In this document: positions 36,301 to 47,108 of the stretch, piece after piece | Numbering within the stretch: the first letter of the stretch is position 1 | Layout of the letters: each line of letters opens with the position of its first letter | Assembly: GCA_024867545.1 (NCBI GenBank) | Contig: JANFNE010000029.1 | Location: forward strand, 248,001 to 312,000 | Origin: Phytopythium helicoides | Lineage: Eukaryota > Oomycota > Peronosporomycetes > Pythiales > Pythiaceae | Direction of reading: 5' to 3' | DNA length: 64,000 nucleotides | The notes under the pieces: generated by a model | Told to the model about the DNA's origin: nothing | What the model saw: only the letters and a program-made list of their open reading frames with translations | Databases searched by the model: none | Program-made: the position numbers and the translations under genes

Positions 36301-39300
36301 GTCCGTGCTTTGCTGCAATGTCAGCAGCCTTCAAACCATTTTGTCCAGCCACATTTATATCAGCATCGCGATCGATAAGGTATTTCACCATATCGAAGAG
36401 ACCACGACGAGAAGCTATCATCAGCGTCGTCCATCCTTGATTGTTCACTGTATTCACTTCAGCTTTGTGTTCAATGAGATACTTCACAACAGTTAGATGG
36501 CCTCTGTCTGCAGCTCGCATCAAGGCGGTCCATCCTTCGTTGTCGGAAACATTTACATCAGCATTACTGTCGACGAGGCAGCTCAGAACAGCTACGTGGC
36601 CGTTCCCCGCAGCTCGCATCAAGGAAGTCCACCCGTTGCTATCGGTAGCATTCATATCAGCTTTTCGGTTGAGGAGATACCTCACTATCATCAATTGGTT
36701 GCCTTTTGCAGCCCAATGTGTAGATGTCCATCCGTCTTTGTCGAAGCCGTTCACATCAGCGCCGTGTTCAACAAGACACTCTACAACGTTGAAGTGTCCG
36801 TACTGAGCTGCCATCATCAATGCCGTCCGGCTATTGACGTCTGAATCGCTAACGCGTGCACCGTTGTCAACTAAGCTCTCTACATCGCTTATGCGACCAA
36901 TTCTTGCAGCTCGCATCAAAGCGGTCCGTCCTTCGTTGTCGGCGGCATTTGTATCAGCCCCGCAATCCAATAGGGTCATCAAAACGTTCAGTCTGCCATA
37001 CTCAATGGCGTTCATCAAAGCTGTTCGCCCGTCGCTGTCGCTAGTATTAACATCGGCACCACAATGAACTAGCCACTTGATAATGTCGGAGTGGCCATTT
37101 TCGGCAGCTCGCATCACTGCAGGACGACCAACTTTGTCGGTGACATTTACATTCGCCCCAGAAGTAGTGAGGTATTTCACAATATCTAAGAGACCACCGC
37201 TTGAAGCTTGCATCAAAGCTGTCCGTCCTTCGTTGTCGATAGCATTTAGATCGGCGTTGCACTCTGCAAGGATCTTCATGACGTTGACATGACCGTTTTC
37301 AATCGCCTTCATCAATGCTGTTCGTCCGCTATTGTCAGTAGCATTGACATCAGCATTGCGCTTGACGAGGTACTTGACGACATCTAAACGATCGTTTCTT
37401 GCGGCCAACGTCATGGCCGTCCATCCATCATTGTCGGTTGCATTCACATTTGCGCCTCTGTCGATGAGGTAGCTCATGACGTCAAAGTAACCTTTTTCCG
37501 CAGCCGTCATCAAAATTGACGTTCCGTTACTATTAGCTGCGTTCACATTGGCTCCAAAATCGATAAGGCACTTCACGATATCTAAGTGAGCGTTATTTGC
37601 AGCCCACATCAGTGGCGTCCACCCGATATTGTTGGAAGCATTTACATCCGCGCCAAAGGCGATGAGGCAACTTACAACCATAAAGTGTCCATTCCTTGCA
37701 GCCCACATCAACGCTGTCCATCCGTCATTTTCAGCGGCATTCACATCAGCTCCAAAATCAGTAAGGTACTTTACACTATCAAGAAGCCCGTTTTCAGCAA
37801 CCCAGATCAAAGTCGTCTTCCCGTTGACATCCGCAGTATTGACGTTGGCCTCACGATCGATGAGGTATCTCATTGTCTCGAAGTGGATGTTTCTTGCAGC
37901 CCACATCATGGCAGTCCAGCCAAAAACGTCGGCAACATCCACATCAGCATTGAAGTCGATAAGATAACTCACAATCTCGGGATAGTCATTACTTGCTGCC
38001 CACATCAACGCTGTCCACCCATTCTTGTCAACAGCGTTCACATCCACTCCGTAATCGATGAAGTACTCCACGACATCTAAATGTCCGTTTTCAGCAGCCC
38101 AGATCAAAACCGTCTTCCCGCTGTCGTCAACTGTATTCACATCAGCTCCGCGATCGACGAGGTACATGATTACCTCCAAATGGCCCAATGTTGTAGCCCA
38201 CATTAAAACTGTCCGATTGTCATTGTCGGCAGCATTCACATCAGCGCCTTGTTCAACTAGACACTTAATGGTGTCTATGTTGCCGTTGTCCGCAACCCAC
38301 ATCAACGCCGTTATTCCGCTGTCGTCTGAAGAATTCACATCTGCGCCACAATCGACTAGGATTTTCACCACACCCAGGTGATCTTCAACAGCAGCTCGCA
38401 TCAATGCGGTCCATCCGTCGTTATCGGCAGTATTTATGTCGGCACCGTGAAGGGTAAGATACTTGACAAATTTGACGCGACCATGCTTTGCAATCCACAT
38501 CAAAGCAGTCCAGCCATCACTGTCCGCGGCGTTGACGTCAGCACCGCAATCGATGAGGCACTTGACGCACTTAAAGCGCTTGTTTAACGCAGCCTCTAAC
38601 AAAGCAGACCGTTCGTAGTTGTTGACGGCATTTATATCCGCACCGTGATCAGCAAGGTTTCTCAAAATTTCGGAATGACCGTATCTTGCGGCCCAAATCA
38701 TAGCGGTCGAACCATTATTGTCAGCAGCGTTGAGGTCGGCACCTCGGTCGACGAGACACTCTACAATATGGAAGTCGCCACACAAGGCAGCGAAAAGTAA
38801 AGCGGGCCATCCATTAATGTTGCTGGCATTCACTTCCGCTCCACGCTCGACGACACACTCTATAACGCCCAAGTGATTATTTGCAGCAGCCTGGATCAAA
38901 GCAGTTGATCCATTATTGTCGGTCGCATTTACACCAGCGCTCGAGTCGATAAGATAAATCACGACGTCTGTGTGGCCAAATGCTGCTGCCCACATCATTG
39001 CAGTCCATCCATCGCAATCAGTGCTGTTCACGGCAGCGCCGCATTGAACTAGATATTCCACCACAGCCAGGTGCCCTTCTCCAGCAGCTCGCATCAACGC
39101 AGTCCATCCATCGTTGTCGGCGGTATTCACATCGGCTCCTTGGTCCACCAGGTACTTCAGAATGTCGGAATCGCCTATCTTCGCGGCCCACATCGAAGCA
39201 GTCCAGCCATCGGGGTCACCTGCGTTGACGTCGGCACCACAATCGACGAGGAGCTTGACAATGTCAAGGCGACCCTTGCTCGCAGCAACCATGAGCGCCG

Positions 39301-39397
39301 TCTTCCCGAGTGGACATCTTGAATCGATATCATCAAGGCGCCGCACGCTGTCGAAATCTCCGGCAAGAGCTGCGTCAAGCAGGTCCTTGGCCGCCAT
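33326..39397 (-). CDS. Ankyrin-repeat tandem-kinase protein (complete)
   Basis: Intact intronless frame, 2023 aa, ATG 39397 to TGA 33326. Residues about 10-1045 are some 31 ankyrin repeats. Kinase 1 (about 1070-1335): VALK Lys 1098, HGDLRGSN with Asp 1185, DFG Asp 1203; it lacks a normal Gly-rich loop (TSTTGGDFVG). A helical linker (about 1360-1550) follows. Kinase 2 (about 1555-1830): GSGGFGSVY, VVVK Lys 1578, HCDLKCNN Asp 1699, DFG Asp 1717, WLAPE, with a long Ser/Thr insertion after the Lys. A helical C-terminus ends the protein. Both catalytic loops lack the Arg of HRD (non-RD). No signal peptide or membrane segment, so cytoplasmic. It is the twin of the gene at 1-5011, sharing a nearly identical block at 35454-38250. 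Likely a TKL-type signalling protein with unknown partners. Confidence 0.92.
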   Translation of the reverse strand: MAAKDLLDAALAGDFDSVRRLDDIDSRCPLGKTALMVAASKGRLDIVKLLVDCGADVNAGDPDGWTASMWAAKIGDSDILKYLVDQGADVNTADNDGWTALMRAAGEGHLAVVEYLVQCGAAVNSTDCDGWTAMMWAAAFGHTDVVIYLIDSSAGVNATDNNGSTALIQAAANNHLGVIECVVERGAEVNASNINGWPALLFAALCGDFHIVECLVDRGADLNAADNNGSTAMIWAARYGHSEILRNLADHGADINAVNNYERSALLEAALNKRFKCVKCLIDCGADVNAADSDGWTALMWIAKHGRVKFVKYLTLHGADINTADNDGWTALMRAAVEDHLGVVKILVDCGADVNSSDDSGITALMWVADNGNIDTIKCLVEQGADVNAADNDNRTVLMWATTLGHLEVIMYLVDRGADVNTVDDSGKTVLIWAAENGHLDVVEYFIDYGVDVNAVDKNGWTALMWAASNDYPEIVSYLIDFNADVDVADVFGWTAMMWAARNIHFETMRYLIDREANVNTADVNGKTTLIWVAENGLLDSVKYLTDFGADVNAAENDGWTALMWAARNGHFMVVSCLIAFGADVNASNNIGWTPLMWAANNAHLDIVKCLIDFGANVNAANSNGTSILMTAAEKGYFDVMSYLIDRGANVNATDNDGWTAMTLAARNDRLDVVKYLVKRNADVNATDNSGRTALMKAIENGHVNVMKILAECNADLNAIDNEGRTALMQASSGGLLDIVKYLTTSGANVNVTDKVGRPAVMRAAENGHSDIIKWLVHCGADVNTSDSDGRTALMNAIEYGRLNVLMTLLDCGADTNAADNEGRTALMRAARIGRISDVESLVDNGARVSDSDVNSRTALMMAAQYGHFNVVECLVEHGADVNGFDKDGWTSTHWAAKGNQLMIVRYLLNRKADMNATDSNGWTSLMRAAGNGHVAVLSCLVDSNADVNVSDNEGWTALMRAADRGHLTVVKYLIEHKAEVNTVNNQGWTTLMIASRRGLFDMVKYLIDRDADINVAGQNGLKAADIAAKHGHNDIQRLLARYASASAMTPITNPTSVISSSQPDLAISPFDINVAHVTSTTGGDFVGTWLDADVALKLFVPDAANATFQEEVALWHQLRHPNVIKLYGACDVGHNIFVCELASNGSVVDYFNSCSPEKRRPWKYLHQAALGLAYLHERGIIHGDLRGSNILIGDDGQAKLADFGMSGTLSHVHELESSGDLVWSLRWQAPELLRGEKPSRSSDVYALGLCIVELLTRKIPWYERTDQNVRMVKKVWEPGSNDRWYRPGKVPKECEQLIKQLCRRDPAQRASASVCVHLFEHCAQQEDNDCEIRNLQSQSILQVSDDVENHRKLADAWRKIEDIRRNGSEISLYGHQHIFDDLQVIYDFVKQSPQPINLIDKICALLQNTTAVLQNGSQTALVLQLSSTKAIGNSMHSLLQNISELKRQLGLQQDPVVGDPLKLFEPDTQLFVSEVSKSRLILEELVTSEERAVFLSYLQSEINQNGSKYTVKQRDILQKTYNEIKSRLDADEEFTNSLPVWFIPWYELSQKGGQQIGSGGFGSVYCAKWLDSDVVVKRLESSLSDNPNQSTTWTLTLSSTTSANADDYPSSSQNTSQTEERSMFEREVNIWFNLSHPHVVRLFGACHVGRHPFFVCEYASYGSLDKYLLKHPEEIWKKLHEAALGLLYLHERGIVHCDLKCNNIVVGSDKKAKVTDFGLSLAATVDDENQDDGKSRSKQGGNISGAWNWLAPELMLGQTDTPSRESDVFSFGMCIIEALRVVTSVRIDPEERENLPPRVPWINVGDKETAKFLMKRGRLPDRPPGSTDSAWELVKMMCKFNPSERIQMCTVVDELSVMAGIHPNKQHSEPTVTTISTHSDLMTLVTSVRDHIVNERNIASGVKSLTIIHQVHELLLHRIENIQMRLNGNTDALNRIGLLMADVQSTINAIPSHSDSLLDFTEMSLEAYGLHRRLDKLLAAAFVANDDSTGKSVHDWKRKCYEFLGVASSVAAELLHSGDRSI
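35454..38250. repeat. Segmental duplicate, copy B (partner 825-3618)
   Basis: Nearly identical to 825-3618. The few divergent patches include the kinase-1 activation segment (35715-35790 against 1086-1158) and an ankyrin patch near 37920-37980. Beyond about 38250 the ankyrin arrays differ, and the 297-bp amplification of copy A is absent. Confidence 0.85.
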
Positions 39398-42300
39398 CCT
39401 TCTCTGCGACTGCCCCCTTCACCCAAATCACGTCAAGGCTCGAGTCGGTGAGATGAGAAGTGAGCGAAATTTTGTTTGATGTGCTGGTCCACTCTACACA
39501 CTCGTTTTCTACCGCTCGGTAACGTTTCTCAGCACACCCCGACTTTACTCACCTCATCAGTGACACGATAACAACTTGGCTCCTGACAGCATCAGGATTA
39601 TTGAGGACCTGCTCAGCCGTTGGGTACAACTCGCTCAAATTGGCAGCAATGCAGAAGGACTACCAGAATATAATCGAAAGTCTGCAACGACTTGTCAGGC
39701 TTGTGCTTCATCTAGTCACCGATTCCAAGATCGCTGCTGGCGCTTTTTGGCTGCTCGTCAGTCGATATCTGTTGACCAGAATACTACCAAGTTCAGGCGA
39801 GCCCATTCTGGTTGAACTAGAGCTACTAGTCATTCTCTGAGTAGTGATGTGGAAGAGCGTCAATCCAAACAAGTGGCTCGGCTGGCTTATCGTGAGAACG
39901 CTGGACATCACTGAGTCAACTTGACGTAGACAAGTGAAGAAGAGATTTGGTCGTGACGATGGAGACGCGTTGGCTTCAAACATGATGGAAGCAAGAGGAT
40001 AGAGTATAACGGCGGCCACCAAAGTTCTGACTCGTTCTTTCACTAGCGCCAATGTGGTTGGTGTCCACTTTCAGATGTGACAGCTACCTTTGTATCCGAC
40101 AAAAAAAAAACTTAGCTAGCCTGCGAGCACGAAAAACAACGAATTGGAAACTGCTAGCAGTTGCGATTAGTACCACGAACTCTGTTGAGGCCAGCTAGTT
40201 TTTTTTTTTGAGTTATCGACTTTATGCTAGACATGAAGACATTGGAAGGATTGGCACTGGCCTAGATTATGCGAGAGCTGCTCGGAAGCAAGGCTACGCT
40301 GAAAGTGAGCCCAATGTCCGCTTAGCTGCATGCTGGCTTGGAGAGCATGCGTTGAGGAATGGCGGGTTGGTCGAGTGTGTGGGCGTAGAGCTTACATTTG
40401 AGATCGCATCAACTGGATCGGAAATGCTCTCAAATCTCACATACGTCTCTACCAAGAGGCCGCCAGAAATTTCAAATCGAATCCAACAAAGAATGGCGCA
40501 AAATTGGGACCTTCCTCTATTTTCAACGAAATCCACAGGATGACCAGCCTGATAGCAAATAGTGCCGAGAACCAGTTTTGCTTGTTGCAGGGATGTCACC
40601 GAATCTCATACCTCCAATATTTTCCAAGAAAGCGCAGAGCTGGAAAGACGCCATATCAAGCAAGATTCTCAAGTATTAGCTTCGCATCGACCAAGAATTA
40701 CGTGACTCAATGTGCTTGCTACTTTGATGCACCTCCAAGTCTAGCTGTGCAAATATACATCGCTTCCTCCTACGAGTCGTTGGTTTCGAATGAACCCAGG
40801 TCTTAAGAGTGAAGAACTCAACCATGTTGTAGCTCAAACCAGGATCCAAGGTGTACTAGCCGTATCACAACAGTTGCTACATCGAGTTGGAGCCATTCAC
40901 GGGGTGAATTGCAAGGAATGCACCACTACCGTAACTAATTTCATTGATTTAGTTGTTCTGAACCGAGCAAAGTGAGTGGAGATCTGGAAGCTTCGAGAGA
41001 TCATGGTCACAAGAGCATCCTTGTTTTAGAAGCTTTTGGGTCAGGTATGTCTGCTCTGCTCCGAGGTATAGCATAACAGCTCAGACGCCCTCCACACAAA
41101 ACTTTGATCGACATCTGGAATGAACTGGGCGGGCGAGGTGTAAAGTCCCACAAAAGCTTGGGACTCCAGTGATAGATGTGTGATTGACGATCTAAAGCAT
41201 CAAGGCGTGGTAATTCGCGGCTACATTCGAACTCACAAGGTTCACAAGCAGGTTGTGGACGAGGTCGAGCTACAAGATGATTTCATGGCTTTGCAGACTG
41301 CAACGAAGCATGGCGCACTGCTCATTGTCAGCGTCAAAGGCTCTTTGAACGATCTGTTACGTTCTGTGTCACAAACGGGGGCTATGATTTGGACAGTTGT
41401 GAGCACAGGGATGGCTGGGGCGAGCAACTTAGTATCGGTTAACAACTGTTCTCTTTTCGGCGCAATAAGGTATTGAGATGACTTTCGATGCCCCGATGGG
41501 CTTCAAAGTGACGTCGGACTTTACTAGGCAGTGAAGGCTGGACATCGAGGTGTGCTCGTTGGCTTTTACAACCAGCTACTGGTATGGGTGGTTGTAAGGT
41601 TGTGCACTCGAGCCTTCGCTGTCATGTAGAGTAACAGACCTGTCTCTCGAATGGAGAGGAGTTCTGGTGAGCGCTAGGGCTTCCTGCCTGTCAGCGGTTC
41701 CGAGTGATGGGAGACTTGAAGACTTGATTCCTTGGTGCGGACACCACACTGGCTGACCTTGCGGAAGCAGCCAACGTGGCATGTGCAACATGGACAGTCG
41801 CTTGCGCCATCACCTCGCCGAATCGTAAGTACTTGGATCGCCAGAGCCACCCAGAGATGAAGCAAGCATATGTATCTGTCGCGACGCTAGTCAGAAGCCG
41901 CCGGGCACGCGATGATTCGGGCCAGCTCTCCTGATAACACGTATCAGCGGTCCGCTGGCCCCAGCCAAGTGCGTACATGTCTCGACTCGTTGAATGGACA
42001 CTGATTTCTCGGGCCTGTCGGTGTCGCCATCACACTCCTCCGACTCGACGAAAGGGTGCCATTCACTTTCCTCGCTTGACGCCGCCGAAGCTTCTTGGAT
42101 TCGCTGCGCACCAGCAGGGCTCAAGGTTCAAGCGCTCGTCCGCTCGTCCTTCGCGCAGATGGGAAAACGTTGAAGTGCGGGCTGGCGCATAGTCCGCCCC
42201 CGTGACGAGCTGCAGGACTGCATGGAGCACAGCGCTCGCCCGATCGCGTCAATCTCGGCCGTGGATAGGCGCAGCATTTCACATCCGAGGCTCAACTCGG

Positions 42301-43228
42301 GCAGTGTAGGTCGGTAGAGGACAAATCCCAAACTCATTCATGCACCACGACCTCAACCGCACCGCACATGCACACACACAACTTTCCAAATTCGTCTCCA
42401 AGCTCGCGAGCAGGGAGCTTGCTGCTCTGCCGCCGAACGATCGACGCAGGAAATATCGAACGGCGCAGCCCATGATGCGATCCAACTGTCTTTGATCGAC
42501 GCGCTCTACATTTTTTCCACTTGAAGAAAAAAAAACAAAGCAAAAAGATGGTCAAAGTTTTTTCGATTTCACCCAATCATATATCGTTAAACCCCCCCTT
42601 TAATCTATCTTTTCATCCAATCAACAATCAGAACGCACCACGACCGCACGATTCAAGTGTTGGATCGCCGCGAAGAGCTACGGAGACGCGGCTCCGCTGG
42701 CGCCGGCGCCGGAGCGTGCGTGTACCTACTTACATCTCGTTTTTTGTATGTGGTCCCGGAGCCGCTCGGTCGCTGGCGCCACGTCGAGACGCCCACTGTC
42801 GCCTCGACATGACGCTACGCTACGCTCGACTCGCTCCGCTACGCGCGACTCGCAGGAGGAGCTCCGGCCACTCGCAGAAGCCGACTGAACCCCGCGGCGG
42901 AACGTGGCCAGCTCCAGCCACGCGGTTTGTTCTTGCAGATATTTTCCACCGGCTGCGTCAGGCGGCCGCTCCTCCCAGCGCTCGTTCCGTCCGGGTGAGG
43001 TGACGTAGGGTGCAGACGACCGGAGATCTGCGGAGCCCGAGCCATCCGCGTGACGCAGCGGAGCAGGAGAGGCAGTCGACGTGGTGGCAGTTTCCGAATC
43101 GCCCCGCGAGCGCCCGACCTCCCTCTCTCCGCGCCACGTTCGACGCGTGACTTGGTCCAGCAGCCATAGCCATCACGATCCAGATCCCCGACCCGACCCG
43201 CGCGGCGGACGCGAAATGCCTGCTGGGC
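39398..43228. other. 3.8-kb stretch without a recognised gene
   Basis: Several frames of 60-110 codons occur on plus (40208-40543, 40504-40806, 41180-41476), none with a motif, signal peptide or plausible splice partner that I could identify. The frame at 41180-41476 has protein-like composition and might be an exon or relic. T/A runs occur at 40101-40111 and 40199-40210. The right end (42500-43228) is the likely promoter and 5' UTR of the ankyrin gene at 43229. Confidence 0.4.
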
Positions 43229-45775
43229 ATGAGTAGCGGCACCGAGCAGAGCGGAGGCAGCCCCGTGACCGAGGAGGACGAGGCGCTCAGCTTGGCGTCC
43301 TCGCCCCAGTCGGCCACGTCCGCCGCGTCCTCCACCTCGAGCTTTCTGCAACAGCTGCAGCGCGCGGCCCAGCGCGGAGACGCCAAGCAGATCGCCAAGA
43401 TCGTGCAGGTGGCCGACGAGACCTGCAGGCGGCTCATTGACGAGCCAGACATCGACGGATTCACGGCGCTGCACTTGGCATGCGTTGGCGCGCATGATGC
43501 TGCAGCGCAGGAGCTGCTCGCAGCCGGCGCCAACGTCGAGGCGACGACCCCCGAGGGGTTCACGGCGCTCATGTTCGCGGCCTACGCGGGCTCGCTGTCG
43601 CTGGCGTCGTTCCTCGTGGCAAAAGGCGCCAACGTGCGCGCTCACGACGTGGACGGCAATGACGCGGCGTTCATCGCGACGACCAACGGCTTCGACGACG
43701 TGGCCAAGTACTTGCAAGACCTGCTCGCGAGCCCCGACAAGCTGAGTTCGCTGTCCTCGCAGCTTGAGGAAAGCAAGGCCAAGTCGAGCTCCATGAGTAG
43801 CATTGGCGGGCATGGCGCCGGTGACTTGTCTATGGACAAGAGCGTGGCATCGCCGACGACGCGGATAGAGGCCTCGCGGCAAGCGGACCCGCTCGACGAC
43901 AACGAGGACGAGCTCGTGGTCAACATGGCGAGCGTCAACGACAGCATGAGCTCGGAGGCCATGGCGGGCGCCACTCCTCTGCACGTTGCGGTCATGCACG
44001 GCCAACTGGAGACCGTCAAGGTGCTGCTCGAACGTGGCGCGGACGCGGCGGCAACTGTTGCTCCGGGAGGCGCCACGAGTTTGCATCTTGCGGCAGCGCG
44101 CGGGTTTGCTGACGTGGCGGAGCTGCTTCACTCGCAGTGCGGCTTGGCGATTGATGGCGCGACGGATACGGGAGTGACGCCGCTGCATGAGGCGGCGCTG
44201 CATGGCCATGTCCACGTGGCAGAGTTCCTGCTGGAGAACGGAGCGAGCGCCAACGCGGCCACCAGGGCCGGGACGACGCCGCTGCATCGCGCGGCTGAAA
44301 ACGGACACGTTAAGATCGCGGAGCTGCTGCTGTCCCATGGCGCGCAGATTGACGCCGTGACGACCGACTACATCGCTGGACGCGAAGAGTACTCGCATCG
44401 ACGCAGCAGTCGGCGGCACACGCACCGACAGAGCAAAGTGGACTCGTCGTCCTCGTCGCTGTCGTCTTCTTCGCTGTCGATCGAGTCCCAGGAAAAGGAT
44501 GCCGCTCAGCTGGATCTCTCCGTTCCTGGCAGCCAGCGCGAGCAGCTTGTTGCGTTGTGTCTGGCTGCCAAGAACGGCCACCTTGACATGGTCAAGCTCC
44601 TCTTGGAATCGAGCTCTGACGTCGCTCCAGCGCTTCAAGTCGAAGTCGACTGGACTGCGGACCCAAACCGCCACCCGATTCTACTTGCAGCCAACCGCGG
44701 ACACCTCGAGGTGGTGCGATACCTACTCGCGCACGAGCAATGCGCGGCGTCGATCGAGGATGCACCCTCCAAGGTTCTCTGTGCTGCAGCTGAGAATGGA
44801 TACCTGCAGATGGCCGAGCACGCGCTCGCTCGCGGTGCCAAGGTCGAGACTCTTGGCGGACGCTCGCGCTCCAGGAAGCAGCAGAAGTTGGCTCCTCCGC
44901 TCGTCCTTGCCGCCCGCAATGGACATCTCTCGGTTGTACTGCATCTGCTGTGGGCCGGAGCCAAGATCGATTCGGTCGCTCCTACGAACGGCTACACTGC
45001 TCTCCACTACGCGTCTCGCCACGGCCACTTGACGGTTGTCAACAGCTTGCTGCTGCACGGCGCGAACGTCAACGCTGTATGCGAGCAGCCGGAGATGCCG
45101 CAGGAGAGTCATCGCCGTCACAAGCACAAGCACAGCCAGACCCGTGCGAGCTCGCTGTCGCCGCTGCACTTGGCTGCCGAGTCGGGCCACAACGACGTTG
45201 TCCGCTGCTTGCTCGAGTTTGACGCCGACGTCCATGCGGAGACTCGTGCCAGCCATGACGGAAAGCGCGACGAAGCAAACAGCCGAATGACGGCGCTGCA
45301 TATTGCAGCTGAGCGTGGCCACGCCGGTGTGGCACGTGAGCTGATCGCTCATGGAGCTCGCATCGAGGCTCGCGCTCACGATCTTGCACTTCGCCCGCTC
45401 TTCTTGTCGAGCTACTGCGGCCATGTGAACGTGGCTGAGGTGCTTCTGGACGCTGGTGCCGAGATCGAGGCCAAGTGCGGAGCGAACGGAGCGGCAGCTT
45501 TGCGTGCTGCAATCGCGAGAGGCCAACGTGACGTCGCAGCGCTGCTGCTCGAGCGCGGAGCGGACGCGAACGCTCCTCAAGACAGCGATGGCACCACGAG
45601 TCTGCACAGCGCTGCAGCTCATGGTCGAGGCGACCTGGTGACGCTGCTGCTGACGCACGGGGCGGACCCGGATGCGTTGGACCACGAGCAGCGCACGCCC
45701 ATGGACTATGCAGCGAGCGATGCCGTTCGGCTCAAGCTGCGACTCGCACTGCTGAAGACGCACTGGCAGCAGTGA
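43229..45775 (+). CDS. Ankyrin-repeat protein
   Basis: Intact, 848 aa, intronless, ATG 43229. After a Ser/Thr-rich start come a first group of ankyrin repeats (FTALHLACVGAHDAAAQELL, about residue 70 on), a Ser-rich linker (about 175-240), a second group (ATPLHVAVMHGQLETVKVLL), a basic and Ser-rich insertion (about 385-430, HRRSSRRHTHRQ), and a long third group reaching the C-terminus; some 16-18 repeats in total. No kinase, membrane or signal sequence. It is GC-rich with a codon use unlike the two ANK-kinase genes and has TALH-type rather than TALM/MWAA-type repeats, so it is a separate and older family member. Probably a cytoplasmic or nuclear scaffold; the partner is unknown. Confidence 0.9.
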   Translation: MSSGTEQSGGSPVTEEDEALSLASSPQSATSAASSTSSFLQQLQRAAQRGDAKQIAKIVQVADETCRRLIDEPDIDGFTALHLACVGAHDAAAQELLAAGANVEATTPEGFTALMFAAYAGSLSLASFLVAKGANVRAHDVDGNDAAFIATTNGFDDVAKYLQDLLASPDKLSSLSSQLEESKAKSSSMSSIGGHGAGDLSMDKSVASPTTRIEASRQADPLDDNEDELVVNMASVNDSMSSEAMAGATPLHVAVMHGQLETVKVLLERGADAAATVAPGGATSLHLAAARGFADVAELLHSQCGLAIDGATDTGVTPLHEAALHGHVHVAEFLLENGASANAATRAGTTPLHRAAENGHVKIAELLLSHGAQIDAVTTDYIAGREEYSHRRSSRRHTHRQSKVDSSSSSLSSSSLSIESQEKDAAQLDLSVPGSQREQLVALCLAAKNGHLDMVKLLLESSSDVAPALQVEVDWTADPNRHPILLAANRGHLEVVRYLLAHEQCAASIEDAPSKVLCAAAENGYLQMAEHALARGAKVETLGGRSRSRKQQKLAPPLVLAARNGHLSVVLHLLWAGAKIDSVAPTNGYTALHYASRHGHLTVVNSLLLHGANVNAVCEQPEMPQESHRRHKHKHSQTRASSLSPLHLAAESGHNDVVRCLLEFDADVHAETRASHDGKRDEANSRMTALHIAAERGHAGVARELIAHGARIEARAHDLALRPLFLSSYCGHVNVAEVLLDAGAEIEAKCGANGAAALRAAIARGQRDVAALLLERGADANAPQDSDGTTSLHSAAAHGRGDLVTLLLTHGADPDALDHEQRTPMDYAASDAVRLKLRLALLKTHWQQ

Positions 45776-47108
45776 TTCAGCTGCTCGAAGCAAGAGCAGC
45801 AAAGCCAGAGGGAGAGAGCTACAGTTGTAGCATCCCTCTGGCTACGAGCGGCGCGGGTGCGGCTCCCTCTGCCGGAGAAGGAGCTTGCCACTCGCGCAGC
45901 CGTACATTTATTTCACCCCACCCCACGAGACCATTTCAACTTTCTCCGGGCGCCATCCAACTCGATTGGCGCCGCAATTTTGCCAAGTAGCTAGAGGATT
46001 CTAAAGTTTTGAATACAGCAAGTTTTGAACGCTGCGCATGCCTCGAGAAACTCGAACGTTCGTCTACAGCAAAATTCTTTGGTCGACGCCACTGCAACTC
46101 GCAAGTCTGAGATCTCATCCGTCTATAGTACTCGAACAGCCGAATTTTCGCGTGCATTGAATCGAGCTCTACCGCCGCCTCATGATGCCCAACCAACGCC
46201 GCATGAAGCCCGAACAAGTCTGCCGCTTTGCTGTTTGAAGGGGAGTCGCCACGACCGAGTCGCGTGGAGACATCGCGGCCGTCGGTGGGAGTCATCAAGC
46301 AGGGGAGTAAACCATCACACACCGAGCGTTTACCAAAACGAGCAGTGTACCGTAAGTAAAGAGCAGTCATGCAGCGGCACTCAGAACACAGCATTCTTCA
46401 TCGTTCCCTTCCCTTCGCTTCCCGAGACCCGAGTCGTCTGCGGATTGGCAGTGTAACTCACGCGACAGATCCATCAGCAGAGGCGGGACGTCTTCAGGGC
46501 AGACGCTCAAGCCTCTCGATGACTTTTGCTAGGCGTTGGCTGGCTTTGGACGAATGCGGAGACCACGCAGCGGACCAGACGCAGCCAGTGAGCTCTTCAA
46601 CCAGACGATATACGGCCAGGAGTGGGCCGGTGTATCCACTGCACAGACAGGGTTAAGGCCTGGTTACGAGCCCGAAATCAAGGGCTGGGATTGGTTGAAA
46701 TATAAGGTAACGAGTGTGATTGGCTGATTTGAATGAAGTAACAATATGCTACATTCGTGCTCAACAGTCCTATGATATGTAAAATGAAGATGAATAGACT
46801 GAACTTGAGTCTATTCAAACGGGACACACTGACTCTGATCAGTCTTTTTTGATGCGCATCAACTCGCCAAAGCTGCCGCATGTCCCACCTGCTCGTGCGC
46901 CATCTCCCGGATCCTCCAGCTGTTGGACAGGCTGAGCCTCTCGCCGACGCGGCCAATGCGGAGGCGCAGACGCCGTGATGACCGTGGCATCCATTTCGCG
47001 CTCGCCTGGCAGGTCTGGGTCGATCAATCCATCACCGTCCGAGCTCCGAGACTCGGCTGCTGACCTCGCTCAGTTTGGAATCTCCTCCCCACAGCACACA
47101 CAGACACG
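45776..47108. other. Intergenic, one possible exon
   Basis: Mostly unassigned. The plus frame at 46536-46727 ends in IYGQEWAGVSTAQTG and PEIKGWDWLKYK just before a GT (46708), which looks like a coding exon, but the frame has no ATG and I found no partner exon. The right end is the promoter and leader of the elicitin gene at 47109. Confidence 0.35.

Noticed and set aside
42839..44674. 611-codon minus frame opposite the ankyrin gene
   Set aside because: A shadow of the GC-rich ankyrin ORF; Arg/Val-rich with no motif, while the plus strand shows clear ankyrin repeats.
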